NCBI GenBank assembly: GCA_002239045.1 | Contig: MPNN01000005.1 | Location: 62,001-126,000, forward strand | Reading direction: 5' to 3' | Source of the DNA: SAR202 cluster bacterium bin127 | Lineage (GTDB): Bacteria; Chloroflexota; Dehalococcoidia; Lucifugimonadales; Lucifugimonadaceae | DNA: 64,000 nucleotides | Part shown: positions 43,863 through 52,766 of the stretch, piece by piece | Layout: every line of letters starts with the position of its first letter | Position numbering within the stretch: position 1 is the stretch's first letter | The notes under the pieces: generated by a model | Database searches by the model: none | The model's input: only the letters and a program-made list of their open reading frames with translations | What the model was told of the DNA's origin: nothing | Program-made: the position numbers and the translations under genes

Positions 43863-45506
43863 TCAGTCGTAGATGCTGAAGTTCAGTTCTTGCTGGGTGT
43901 GGACGTCGATGAGGGCTGATCGTCCATTCTCGAAGTTTTCGCGGTGGGCTTCGCGGATGGCAGGGCCGATCCCCGTCGGCTCAGTCACGGTGATGCCACG
44001 AGCGCCCATTCCTTCTGCGATCATCGCGTAGTCGCCAGTCATATTGCCAGCGTTGTACTTCTCCATCGCAACTGGCAGTGACTTGTTGTACCCACCCATC
44101 GTGCCGTTGTTGAGGACGATGGTCGTGATCGGGTTGCCGGACCGGACCGATGTTTCGATGTCAAGGCCGGACATTCCGAACGCGGCGTCGCCCATGAAGT
44201 TGACGCAGAATCGGTCGGGCATAGCCATCTTTGCGCCGATCATGAGGCCGATGCCGTATCCGAGGTGCGTACTCTTGCCCCAACCTATATAGGTGTGCGG
44301 ACGAGTTGCCATGTAGAACGGCATCATCTGATCACGCGGGTGGCCAGCGTCGTGGGTCATCACAGTGTTTTCGTGGTCCACCGCGTCTCCGATCTCCTTG
44401 AGCAGGCGATACGGGTTGATCGGGACCATGTCCGAGTTGAGCAGGCCTTGCCAGTCGGCATCCCACTCGGCGCGGACTTGAGCGATCGATTCCTGGACGG
44501 AGGTATCGCCGCCACGACCGTCTTCACCGATTCGCCCCTTGATTTCGTCGATCAGGAGTCGGAGCGTCTCACCGGCGTCGCCGACCAATCCAAGGTCGGT
44601 GGTGTATTCCTTCGAGATGTCAGCCGGGTTGTTGGTGCAATGGATCAAGAATTTGCCAGGCGGAAGGTCGATGCCGTAGTTTGTAACGCTTAGGCTGGCG
44701 CCAACGGCGAAGAGTACATCGGACTCCTTGAGCCAAGTCCAGACGGGTTTGGGCGCGGTGCGGTTGGCCGCTCCAAGCGCGAGTGGGTGGCGTTCGTCAA
44801 TTGCGCTTTTGCCCGGCATCGTGGTCATGACGGGGATCTGAGTAAGTTCGGCGAGTTCTCGCAACTCTTCCGTGGCACCAGCATGTAGAACGCCCTGACC
44901 GGCCCAGATCGCGGGCATTCGAGCGTTGAGCAACTTATCGGCTGCGTCCTTTATGTCGCTAGCTGACGGTGCGAATTTGTGGGTCGAGGTCGGTCGGTAG
45001 TCTTCGACGCCAGTCACTTCATCACCCATTGCTTCGCGTTGCATCTCGAGCATCACGGGGCCAGGGCGGCCGTTCTTTAGCGCTTCGAGGGAGCGGCGCA
45101 TCAGCGCGGGAATGACGTCAGCAGAAGTTACGGATGCAGCGAACTTGGTGATGTGTTGGTAGTTGCGAGGGCCGCTGAAGTTCGGAGCAACTTCGGTTTT
45201 GTAGTTGCCGGGACCGTCGGGCAGGAAGAGTACGGGAACGCTGTCGGCCCAAGCCTGCGCGAAACCTCCGAACGCATTTTCGACACCGGGGCCTCCCTGG
45301 CAAGCGAAGACACCGTATTTGCCTTTGGATGCCATCAGGCGGGAGTAGCCGTCGGCAGCCATTATTCCCCCACGCTCCTGTCGGAAAACGATGGGGCGGA
45401 TGCCCTCGTTAGCAACGGCTTCGATTATTGGATTGGAAGGGAAACAAGCGAGCCATTCGAACCCTTCTTTCTTGAGTATTTTCGCAACAGCTTCGTAGCC
45501 GTTCAT
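43863..45506 (-). CDS. Thiamine-pyrophosphate-dependent enzyme of the acetolactate-synthase superfamily
   Basis: A 547-residue three-domain TPP enzyme. The N-terminal domain has the cofactor-activating Glu in RQERGGIMAADGYSR and GGPGVENAFGG. The central domain has WAGQGVLHAGA. The C-terminal domain has GDAAFGMSGLDIETSVRSGNPITTIVLNN, the GD...N metal/diphosphate motif, here GDAAF rather than GDGSF. Members include acetolactate, glyoxylate carboligase, oxalyl-CoA decarboxylase and benzoylformate enzymes; I cannot choose. The lack of an ilvN gene beside it argues against biosynthetic acetolactate synthase. Confidence 0.87.
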   Translation of the reverse strand: MNGYEAVAKILKKEGFEWLACFPSNPIIEAVANEGIRPIVFRQERGGIMAADGYSRLMASKGKYGVFACQGGPGVENAFGGFAQAWADSVPVLFLPDGPGNYKTEVAPNFSGPRNYQHITKFAASVTSADVIPALMRRSLEALKNGRPGPVMLEMQREAMGDEVTGVEDYRPTSTHKFAPSASDIKDAADKLLNARMPAIWAGQGVLHAGATEELRELAELTQIPVMTTMPGKSAIDERHPLALGAANRTAPKPVWTWLKESDVLFAVGASLSVTNYGIDLPPGKFLIHCTNNPADISKEYTTDLGLVGDAGETLRLLIDEIKGRIGEDGRGGDTSVQESIAQVRAEWDADWQGLLNSDMVPINPYRLLKEIGDAVDHENTVMTHDAGHPRDQMMPFYMATRPHTYIGWGKSTHLGYGIGLMIGAKMAMPDRFCVNFMGDAAFGMSGLDIETSVRSGNPITTIVLNNGTMGGYNKSLPVAMEKYNAGNMTGDYAMIAEGMGARGITVTEPTGIGPAIREAHRENFENGRSALIDVHTQQELNFSIYD

Positions 45507-45891
45507 TGGTCGACGTCCCTTCCTTCGGACAATGTGTCATGGAGGACGCCGCGTCAACGCGCGTTCGTTCCCCAAACAACAAATTTTAAGCGTGAATCGA
45601 CTGCCGCGGGGATTGGGATTCTTGGGAGGCGATAGAATTGATTCGAGTTTGCCGACCACTCTGACCGTCAACGTTGGGCAAGCGGTTGCACCGAAAAAAT
45701 CATCGAACCAAGTAACTGCGTGTTGTTGTATTGCATCGACCCGTTCGGATTGCTTAGCGTAATAATCACTCAGGGACGCTACGCGCGTTGCGGTGTCGAA
45801 TCGAACGGTTTTAATCGTTCACCAAGGTTCGATGTCACGTGGCGGTTACTGGCACACCCATGGTTTCTTTGAGATCGTGAAGGACGAAAAT
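45507..45891. other. Intergenic region upstream of ftsZ copy 1
   Basis: About 385 bp between divergent genes. The ftsZ frame is open from GTG 45793, but this part has no FtsZ similarity and the ribosome site favours 45892. A TAATAAT at 45760-45766 might serve as a -10 for ftsZ. No other gene or RNA is evident. Confidence 0.45.
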
Positions 45892-47013
45892 ATGTTGCGT
45901 GAGATACACGACGAATTCGAGTACAGGCCTCAGGGCAGACAGCCTATCGGCATCGGAAAGGTCAACATCAAGGTTGTTGGCGTAGGTGGCGGCGGGTCTA
46001 ACGCCGTTAACCGTATGTATAGCGATCCGATCGATACGGTCGACTACATCGTCATGAACACCGACGCCCAAGCGTTGGAGTTGGCGACTGTGCCGACCGG
46101 TCTGCGCGTTGGTGACACGACTGCCCGGGGCATGGGTGTTGGTGGCGACCCTTCGCAGGGCCGCATCTGCCACGAAGAAAACCGCGAGGAGATCGCGGAA
46201 GCATTGGACGGCGCGGATCTGGTTTTCGTTACCGCTGGGATGGGTGGAGGAACTGGCACGGGCGGCGCACCGGTTGTAGCTCAGATCGCAAAGCAACTAG
46301 GCGCACTTACTATCGGCGTCTGCACCATGCCTTTCGGGTTCGAAGGAACGCACCGAACGGCGAAGGCCGAAGAGGGCGTCGCTGAGCTGCAGAAATATGT
46401 CGACACGCTGATTCGTATCCCGAACGACCGATTGCTCGACGCCGCGGCACCAGACACGACTACGCAGGAAGCTTGGCGGATGGCCGACAAGGTCTTGAAG
46501 GATGGCGTAGAGGGCATCGCACGAGTAATTATTGAACCGGGCGAGGTCAACTTGGACTTCGCGGATGTCCGCGCAGTGATGACGAACGCGGGTCCGGCGT
46601 GGATGGGAGTCGGACAGGCCTCGGACTCGGAGCCAGGTGGCGCACTCGATGCAGTTCAACAGGCGCTTGAGAGCCCGTTGCTGGATGTTGATATCACGGG
46701 TGCTCAACGCGCGCTGGTGAACATCACTGGCGGCCCGTCGATGCGAATGTACAGCGTGCAAGAGATCTCCAGCATCGTCCAGAGCAAGATGACATCGCAG
46801 TCCAACATCATCCTTGGTACCGCACGTCAGGCGAATATGGGTCCCAACATTCGCGTGATTGTTATCGCGACCGGTTTCCCGACCGACGAAGAGCAGCGAA
46901 TGATGGACACCAAGATGATCGAGAAGGCGATCGAGGACCCCGATTCGATGAAAATCCCGCCATTCCTACGCAACCACATGATGCAGTTGGAAAAACGCGG
47001 CCGGCAATTCTAA
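45892..47013 (+). CDS. ftsZ: Cell division protein FtsZ, copy 1 (with FtsA-binding tail)
   Basis: Tubulin-like GTPase that builds the division ring. The roughly 373-residue protein has [20 protein letters not shown], the signature [12 protein letters not shown] (about residues 117-125) and the T7-loop catalytic [12 protein letters not shown]. It ends with [29 protein letters not shown] matches the conserved C-terminal peptide that binds FtsA and other division proteins, but the flexible linker before it is almost absent. ATG 45892 has AAGGA 8 nt upstream; GTG 45793 is an alternative. It stands alone, about 11 kb from a second ftsZ that lies beside ftsA. Confidence 0.95.
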   Translation: MLREIHDEFEYRPQGRQPIGIGKVNIKVVGVGGGGSNAVNRMYSDPIDTVDYIVMNTDAQALELATVPTGLRVGDTTARGMGVGGDPSQGRICHEENREEIAEALDGADLVFVTAGMGGGTGTGGAPVVAQIAKQLGALTIGVCTMPFGFEGTHRTAKAEEGVAELQKYVDTLIRIPNDRLLDAAAPDTTTQEAWRMADKVLKDGVEGIARVIIEPGEVNLDFADVRAVMTNAGPAWMGVGQASDSEPGGALDAVQQALESPLLDVDITGAQRALVNITGGPSMRMYSVQEISSIVQSKMTSQSNIILGTARQANMGPNIRVIVIATGFPTDEEQRMMDTKMIEKAIEDPDSMKIPPFLRNHMMQLEKRGRQF

Positions 47014-47045
47014 AAGTCACCCCGCCAAGCAGGTCTTCAACCCCG

Positions 47046-47064
47046 GGCGTTGTTCAGCAACGCC
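47046..47064 (+). terminator. Hairpin after ftsZ copy 1
   Basis: A perfect GGCGTTG/CAACGCC stem with a 5-nt loop, 33 nt after the stop. No T-run follows on the plus strand, so it is at best a weak terminator. Confidence 0.4.
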
Positions 47065-47073
47065 GCGAAACCG

Positions 47074-47115
47074 AAAAACACGCGACCGCGTCGTCTGAAA
47101 CTCAGGCGACGCGGT
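47074..47115 (-). terminator. Rho-independent terminator overlapping the end of the enolase-superfamily gene
   Basis: A 14-bp stem (47085-47098 with 47102-47115, one G-T pair) closes on a 3-nt loop. On the minus strand it is followed by CGCGTGTTTTTCGG, a short U-run. The TGA stop of the enolase-superfamily gene (47102-47104) lies inside the stem, so the last codons form part of the terminator. It may also block plus-strand readthrough from ftsZ. Confidence 0.65.
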
Positions 47116-48259
47116 TGTCGTCTATGTAGTCCCAGTTGAAATCCATTCCCAACCCATGGCCCTGAGGCAAGAGCACGTTACCGTCGTCGTCCATCGGATC
47201 GCACGGGGAGTTTAGATAGGATGGTGTCGCTTCATAATCGAACTCTGGTCTCAGTAAACCGCGTTCGTAAAAAAGGCACGTCTCTTCCGAGGTAGCTCCC
47301 AAGATCGCCGAGTTGCCGAACCATCCGCCGTGCATCTCGCATGGGACACCGAACGCCTCATAGACGTCGACCGCTTTCTTGCATGCGGTGATGCCGCCGA
47401 AATTGACATCGATCCTTCCGATATCTGAAGCGCCTTGTAATACCCACTCGGCGCGAGAGTAATGCATCCAAGTCGCGTGTTCCGGAGCGCAGACTGCGAT
47501 GTCTAGCTCGTTGCAAAGACGGCGGTAGGGCTCGACGCGAAACTCATGCATTGGGTGTTCGAGGAAATAGTAGCCGAGGCGTTCGAGCTCGCGTCCGACG
47601 TATATCGATTCGTCGAGGGTGTAGATGCCCCACGGATCGAGCATGAGTGTCATCTCGTCGCCGACGGCATCATGAACCGCTTCGCAGACTTCGATGTCCT
47701 GTTTCGGGAACGCTGGACGCCGGGGCGCGGGTTGATTGGTGATCGGGTTCCAATAGATGTAAGCGTGGACCTTGAACGCGGTGTAACCCTGGGCTTTGCA
47801 TTCAAGCGCGAATTTGGCGTAGTCTTCCGGCGTGCCCATATTTGGGAAGGTGCTGGCGTAGGCACGAACTTTTTCGCGCGCTTTTCCCATGAGCTGCGAA
47901 GCCGACATGCCGGCGTATCTGCCGGCCAGGTCCCAAAGCGCGCAGTCAAGGTTGCCGATTAGTAATTCATGGAAATTGTGGTTGTCGCGCATCAGGTTCC
48001 ATAGGTGTTCGCGACTCAATGGGTCTTCACCAACGAGAAGGTTTTTCACCATGGCCTCAACTTCCGACGGGAACGCACCTTGGAAATATCCACCCATGCC
48101 GCCGGTGTTGTAACCGCTGACACCTTCGTCGGTCGAAATCTTAGTGATGGCGTGCACAGACGGTTGAGGGTCGTCGCGCCACTGACCGTAACCCCACTTG
48201 GTGCCGACGGTATTGCTTTGGCTCTTAAAGGTGATAACTTCGATGTCGGTGATGCGCAT
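47102..48259 (-). CDS. Enolase-superfamily enzyme (mandelate racemase/muconate lactonizing type), second copy
   Basis: About 385 residues. N-terminal capping domain MRITDIEVITF...GVSGYNTGG, then DCALWDLAGRYAGMSASQLMG. The Lys motif before the metal site reads FKVHAY, so the second Lys of the usual KxK is His. Predicted metal ligands are Asp in MLDPWG, Glu in YFLEHPM and Glu in CAPEHATW, with a His in CEMHGGW. Reaction unknown; acid-sugar dehydration or racemisation is likely. ATG 48259 has GAGGT 7 nt upstream, preferred over the longer frame. It is not a recent duplicate of the enzyme at 8627. Confidence 0.88.
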   Translation of the reverse strand: MRITDIEVITFKSQSNTVGTKWGYGQWRDDPQPSVHAITKISTDEGVSGYNTGGMGGYFQGAFPSEVEAMVKNLLVGEDPLSREHLWNLMRDNHNFHELLIGNLDCALWDLAGRYAGMSASQLMGKAREKVRAYASTFPNMGTPEDYAKFALECKAQGYTAFKVHAYIYWNPITNQPAPRRPAFPKQDIEVCEAVHDAVGDEMTLMLDPWGIYTLDESIYVGRELERLGYYFLEHPMHEFRVEPYRRLCNELDIAVCAPEHATWMHYSRAEWVLQGASDIGRIDVNFGGITACKKAVDVYEAFGVPCEMHGGWFGNSAILGATSEETCLFYERGLLRPEFDYEATPSYLNSPCDPMDDDGNVLLPQGHGLGMDFNWDYIDDNRVA

Positions 48260-48330
48260 TGTGGACCTCGGCTCTAGGCGAAATCGATACAAGTGATCGG
48301 TGGCACCTACTTTAACTGGAACCGTAGCAT

Positions 48331-48843
48331 CTAGGGTTCTTGGTTGCGGAGCACGCGCGCCAGACCGCCAACGATGAGCGGCGAGTTACCCATAAGCACC
48401 GCGCCGAAATAGGCACCGGCGACACTGTTTGCGTTCGTAACGAAATCGGCGGCGAATGTGGCGTCTTTGAAAAGGACGAATCCGACGTACGCGCCGATAA
48501 CGCCTAACACCAGCGACAGAGCGATCTCGAAAGGCTTTACCTGGCTAACCGATGTGCCATATCGCTTTACGATGACGAAGCCCAATGTTGCGCCGATGGA
48601 TTGCATCACGACCGCGTTGAGCATCAAAAACGTGGTGCTGCCCGTCAACACCCAGGTGGTCACCATTACCGAGCTAAGAATGTAAAGGCCGAATCCACCA
48701 ACGGACGAGAGGAAAAATGCGGCCGCGAGCTGAACGATATAAGCGCCGATTTTGTAGTTGCCACGCCAGATCACGTAGGCGAGGAACGCGGCGAACGCGA
48801 TCAGCAAAGCCAGGGGTATGTATTCAGAGAAGTGTGTCTGCAT
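48331..48843 (-). CDS. Small integral membrane protein, unknown
   Basis: A 170-residue protein with four to five hydrophobic helices (for example YIPLALLIAFAAFLAYVIW, GAYIVQLAAAFFLSSVGGFGLYIL, FEIALSLVLGVIGAYVGFVLF, VAGAYFGAVLMG) and few charges. I recognise no family. It lies 71 bp upstream of the second enolase-superfamily gene on the same strand and 30 bp downstream of the next gene. It could be a transport helper, but nothing shows this. Confidence 0.65.
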   Translation of the reverse strand: MQTHFSEYIPLALLIAFAAFLAYVIWRGNYKIGAYIVQLAAAFFLSSVGGFGLYILSSVMVTTWVLTGSTTFLMLNAVVMQSIGATLGFVIVKRYGTSVSQVKPFEIALSLVLGVIGAYVGFVLFKDATFAADFVTNANSVAGAYFGAVLMGNSPLIVGGLARVLRNQEP

Positions 48844-48873
48844 ATATTCGGATCAGTAATCCGCCGTTCTATT

Positions 48874-49338
48874 TCAACGCGGCAAGGCGTCGAGGATCGC
48901 GTTCGCCTGCGCCGTCGGTCCATTGAGCCGTGGGTCAGCGACAACTGTGAAAGCTTCGGCCAAACGCTCGGAAAGCGCGTCGGTCGCGGGAACCGCTGCA
49001 AAGCGGTACTGAGGCAACAATCTGTTTATGCGATCTGCCAAGGGGCCTTTGCGCGACCTTTCAAGTGCTGTTCTCGGCGATGCACCAAGTTCAACGATGG
49101 CGACCTTCGCCCGAAAGTCGCAGCTTGGACCGCCGTTGAGGTAATCGCCGATGGTTTTGCCGATGTCCTTCGTGGCTTCGATATAGACCGGTTCATCATC
49201 ATGTATCACGGCGATAACCCCCGTTTTTCGTCCCAGCATCCATGCACTATCTTCGGTCATCGGCAGCGTGTCGCCTTCAAGCAACCTCTTAAACAGTGGT
49301 TCCCACTTGCCGAGATGGGCTGGTGTGAAGACGGACAT
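48874..49338 (-). CDS. Unknown small protein, possible degenerate GIY-YIG-like fold
   Basis: About 155 residues starting at ATG 49338 (MSVFTPAHLGKWEPLFKRLLEG). The stretch TGVIAVIHDDEPVYIEATKDIGKTIGDYLNGG resembles the core of GIY-YIG nucleases (GVY...PVYIGxTxnL...HL). But the signature is altered and the usual catalytic Arg and Glu are not obvious. A C-terminal Pro/Ala-rich segment follows. It sits 13 nt after an Eis-like acetyltransferase gene. Treat as hypothetical. Confidence 0.55.
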   Translation of the reverse strand: MSVFTPAHLGKWEPLFKRLLEGDTLPMTEDSAWMLGRKTGVIAVIHDDEPVYIEATKDIGKTIGDYLNGGPSCDFRAKVAIVELGASPRTALERSRKGPLADRINRLLPQYRFAAVPATDALSERLAEAFTVVADPRLNGPTAQANAILDALPR

Positions 49339-49351
49339 TTTGCAACTGGGG

Positions 49352-50602
49352 CTAGAATTCTGGTACGAAGTTGTGAACTCCACTTATGGGGAACATGGTA
49401 TCAATCTGTGCGACTGAACCGGATTTGTGCTCGGTGACGCGCCCTGCTCGTTGCAGGTCGGCGAGATAGTGGGCGCCCATGTAGATGGCGCCTAAGGACG
49501 CGACTGGAAGCGTCACGTCCGGCGATTGGTCGGTCACCTCACATGTCGCCTTTCCGTTAGAGCCGACACGCAGCGCGTAATTTCCTTGTGTCCAAGGGCA
49601 GAATTCATCCTCGATTTTGATAACGACCTCACCGGCCGCTGAGTATGTGCGCCCAGTCAAAGCCTTGATCGGATCGAGGATTCGAATCCAGAGGGAGTCG
49701 TAGGGTTCGAATGAAAGTTTGCGCGGGTCGGCGAGAAGCCACAGCAAATTCGACTTCCTCGGGTGGTGGTGCACTACCTCGCCAGCCAAGTCGATGTCGA
49801 GCAAGAATCGCCACAATGCGGCCTCCGCAGCGGTGGTGGAGGCGATCAGTTCGATTACCCGTACCGTGTTGTCCGAGTGCATCGCCTCCATCTTGTGCTC
49901 GATTCGATAGGTCGCATAACCAAGGGGTTCGGTGTCTTCGCGGTACACAACGCAGAACGCTTTTCGCTTGCCAAAACCCGGGATCCGACGTCGGTCGTAA
50001 ATCCAATTCCAATCTGCTTCGGTCCGGAGCATCATTCCGATGGTTTTTTCGGCGGTTCTGTTCCACACGACGGGCGCGACTTTCTCCATTGTCGCAATGT
50101 CGGCGAAACGAACCTCGCCGTTGATTTCTGGGGTAGAGCGGAATCTTGCGTCTCGTACGTCGATCTTGGCGAAGACCGTCTCGCCCGAGATGCCGAATCC
50201 GAAGCGACCGTAGATGTTGCTCTCGCTTGCCCAGAGTCCGGCGATCGGGTAACCGGCATCGCGTCCCTCGATCAGGAGCCTCCGCATCATTTCTCGCAGG
50301 ATGCCGCGGCGCGTATGCGTCGGTAAGACCGTGACGTCGGTAACACCAAAGAAATCAGATTTTCCGCCCGGAATGGTTAATTCGTACGGTTCCCACAACG
50401 TCGTACCTACGATTTCGTCACCATCGAACGCGCAGACCGTTCGATGCAACGGATCGTCGACTTTCCGATACTCCAACTCTCCTTCTTGCGGCAAGAAATG
50501 CCCACTGAATCCACGCATCTCGGCGACCGAAAACCGCAAACGTTCGTGTTCGCGTGCCGGTCGAAACTCGATGCCAGTCAGACTGTCGGAATGAGGATTC
50601 AA
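49352..50602 (-). CDS. Eis-like GNAT acetyltransferase, copy A
   Basis: About 416 residues matching the Eis layout. The N-terminal GNAT domain has GVTDVTVLPTHTRRGILREMMRRLL (acetyl-CoA loop) and ASESNIYGRFGFGIS. A second GNAT-like domain (FCVVYREDTEPLGYATYRIE) and a C-terminal sterol-carrier-like domain complete it. Eis enzymes acetylate amines, including aminoglycosides and peptides, as hexamers; the natural substrate here is unknown. The only near start is TTG 50602, with a poor ribosome site. The adjacent gene encodes a paralogue. Confidence 0.85.
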   Translation of the reverse strand: MNPHSDSLTGIEFRPAREHERLRFSVAEMRGFSGHFLPQEGELEYRKVDDPLHRTVCAFDGDEIVGTTLWEPYELTIPGGKSDFFGVTDVTVLPTHTRRGILREMMRRLLIEGRDAGYPIAGLWASESNIYGRFGFGISGETVFAKIDVRDARFRSTPEINGEVRFADIATMEKVAPVVWNRTAEKTIGMMLRTEADWNWIYDRRRIPGFGKRKAFCVVYREDTEPLGYATYRIEHKMEAMHSDNTVRVIELIASTTAAEAALWRFLLDIDLAGEVVHHHPRKSNLLWLLADPRKLSFEPYDSLWIRILDPIKALTGRTYSAAGEVVIKIEDEFCPWTQGNYALRVGSNGKATCEVTDQSPDVTLPVASLGAIYMGAHYLADLQRAGRVTEHKSGSVAQIDTMFPISGVHNFVPEF

Positions 50603-50633
50603 GGCTTGGGTTCTCTACTATGCGATCTGAGCA

Positions 50634-51839
50634 CTAAAAGTGATACGGATTCCAGCCGGCGGGGTTTGTCCTGAAGATGGCATCCGCGCGCAGCGCAGCG
50701 TCCGAGCTACGCGCCGATACCTCGACCAACCCGAGGCTGGCCAGCATCGAGCATTCGACTGCACCGGCGTACATTGCGGCTAGTTCAGCCTCGTTCATGA
50801 CAAGGTCTGGCGTGTCGGAGGTTGGGCGGCAATTCGCCCCTTCGGTGCCAACCTCGACTGCGAGGTTCCGCGGCTGTTTGGTTTCCGCGTCGATGATTTG
50901 CAGCGTCAGCGAGTCGTCGACAGGGTATGTGCGTCGCTCGAGCATGGCGGGCATGTCGAGAAATTTCATCCAGATGGCATCGGTAAGTGTCCGGCGCAAT
51001 CGGCGCGGCTCTGCCAGCATCCATATCAACGGGTCATCAATAGGACGAACGTGCGCCTTGAGATTGTCGACAAGTTCCAAGTCGAGAAGATATCGCCACA
51101 ACGCGGCATGCGCCGCATCAGTCGCCGCGACTGCTTCAACCACATGCACCGTGCCTCTAAACTCATCCTCCGGATTCTTTTCGATGGTGTACCTCGCATA
51201 CGCCAGCGAATCTTCGCCTTCCACGTAGACGACAAAGTACTCGTCCTTGGTGTGGACGGGATGGATCTCATACTCCCATCTCTTTGGCGTTCGAGTGATC
51301 ATCCCAGGGCGAATGACGCGCGCACGGTCGTACGCCTCCGTCATCAGCGGAATAGCCTCATCGCGCTGTGGTTCCAAGAAGTGACCTGTCCAAGACGGGA
51401 AGTGCGCGTACGCCGTGTGCCGCATGTCGATCTGCCAGTTGTAGGCAGGCATCGAGCTACCGTATCCGTACCGGCCGTAAAGGTTGCTCTGACTCGCCCA
51501 TAACGTCGTTGCTAGGTCGCCCCGTTCCCTAGCGTCATTGTGAATGCGGTTCATGATCTTCCGGTAGATGCCTCGTCGCCGATGGCTGGGAGAGGTCCCA
51601 ACATATCCAACGCCCGCTATCGGCACCTGCGCGCCGCCCGGAAGCGTCATTTCGAAAGAATCGACGCCGCCACACCCGACGATCCTGTCCCCGTCTACAC
51701 ACGCCAACAACCGGTCGATTTCCACCCGGTGTGCACGCATGAACACCGTGTCGTCTGGTGTCGTGTGGAAGCCCTGACTCGCCCTGACGGCGATGCGCCA
51801 CTTCAGGAACTCTTCGTCTCTTACTTGGCGAATTTCCAT
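50634..51839 (-). CDS. Eis-like GNAT acetyltransferase, copy B
   Basis: About 401 residues with the same three-domain plan as copy A: GVGYVGTSPSHRRRGIYRKIMNRI for acetyl-CoA binding, ASQSNLYGRYGYGSS, a second GNAT half (YFVVYVEGEDSLAYARYTIE) and a C-terminal sterol-carrier-like part. Tandem with copy A, 31 bp apart, but the two differ throughout, so the duplication is old. ATG 51839 (MEIRQVRDEEFLKW) is chosen over a longer frame that has no matching N-terminus. It is divergent from birA. Confidence 0.85.
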   Translation of the reverse strand: MEIRQVRDEEFLKWRIAVRASQGFHTTPDDTVFMRAHRVEIDRLLACVDGDRIVGCGGVDSFEMTLPGGAQVPIAGVGYVGTSPSHRRRGIYRKIMNRIHNDARERGDLATTLWASQSNLYGRYGYGSSMPAYNWQIDMRHTAYAHFPSWTGHFLEPQRDEAIPLMTEAYDRARVIRPGMITRTPKRWEYEIHPVHTKDEYFVVYVEGEDSLAYARYTIEKNPEDEFRGTVHVVEAVAATDAAHAALWRYLLDLELVDNLKAHVRPIDDPLIWMLAEPRRLRRTLTDAIWMKFLDMPAMLERRTYPVDDSLTLQIIDAETKQPRNLAVEVGTEGANCRPTSDTPDLVMNEAELAAMYAGAVECSMLASLGLVEVSARSSDAALRADAIFRTNPAGWNPYHF

Positions 51840-51913
51840 AAAAACCCGTGGTAGAACTTTGTCTTCGAGGCCCAACGGCCAGACAATCAACGATATAACT
51901 GCCCTCAACCAAG

Positions 51914-52747
51914 ATGTCTGTCAAGCCAGTCGAATCGTCCGAATTCACAACTTTGGAAAACGAATTCCAAGGTCGCATCGGAACGCGCGTCATTCACCTT
52001 CGAAACACAACATCGACCATGGACGTGGCGCGAACGTTGGTCGAAGAGACCGACGAATTGGAGACATTGGACGGGACAGTGGTAATAGCCGATCAGCAGA
52101 CGAGGGGGAGAGGGCGATTCGGTAGAAGATGGGATTCGAGTCATGGCGAAGACATTTTGGCTTCCGTAATACTGTGCCCGCGTTTGGCGATCACTGGCGA
52201 ACTGACGACTATGGCCGCGTTGGCGGCAGCGATGACAGTGGACGAATTGACCAAGCGCAGATCAGTTATCAAGTGGCCGAACGATGTGTTGATCGAGGGC
52301 AAAAAGATCTGCGGCGTGATCGCGGAGAGCGCCACCACGGGAAGTTCTTTTGTCGGCGTGATAGGCATTGGATTAAACGTGAATCGTCTTGCGGCCGACA
52401 ACGTCTTGCAGAATTACGATGCCACCAGCGTTCGGGAGGTCTTGAGTCTCGAAACGGTGGTCGATAGGCGTAAAGTCCTGCGTGTGTTATTGGCTAATTT
52501 GAACGAACTCTACGACGCATTGGTGCGGGGCGAATCGATCATGCCAGAATGGCGAGATCGGTTGAGCGAGTTGAATTCATTCGTCGAAGTCACAATGGCT
52601 TCTGAGCGAAACGTCGGAGAGATTGTTTCGGGTGTCGCGGAGGATGTCGATGAATTCGGTCGATTGTTAATTCGGGAGCCGAACGGTCATCTGCGCGCGG
52701 TAGCCGCCGGCGAAGTGACAATGAGGGTGGACCGCCACGACCGTTGA
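51914..52747 (+). CDS. birA: Biotin-[acetyl-CoA-carboxylase] ligase
   Basis: Adenylates biotin and attaches it to carrier lysines. The 277-residue protein has NTTSTMDVAR, the biotinyl-AMP loop GRGRFGRRWDS and KWPNDVLIEGKKICGVIAES, then a C-terminal SH3-like domain (VAEDVDEFGRLLIREPNG). It has no N-terminal helix-turn-helix, so it is a group I enzyme and not a repressor. It is followed by a DUF167 gene 19 nt downstream. Confidence 0.94.
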   Translation: MSVKPVESSEFTTLENEFQGRIGTRVIHLRNTTSTMDVARTLVEETDELETLDGTVVIADQQTRGRGRFGRRWDSSHGEDILASVILCPRLAITGELTTMAALAAAMTVDELTKRRSVIKWPNDVLIEGKKICGVIAESATTGSSFVGVIGIGLNVNRLAADNVLQNYDATSVREVLSLETVVDRRKVLRVLLANLNELYDALVRGESIMPEWRDRLSELNSFVEVTMASERNVGEIVSGVAEDVDEFGRLLIREPNGHLRAVAAGEVTMRVDRHDR

Positions 52748-52766
52748 GCAACGAATCTCGGTCCGT

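Noticed and set aside
48601-49437. 278-codon plus-strand frame antisense to three minus-strand genes
   Set aside because: It crosses the ends of several well-supported genes and its product is Arg/Cys-rich with no domain.
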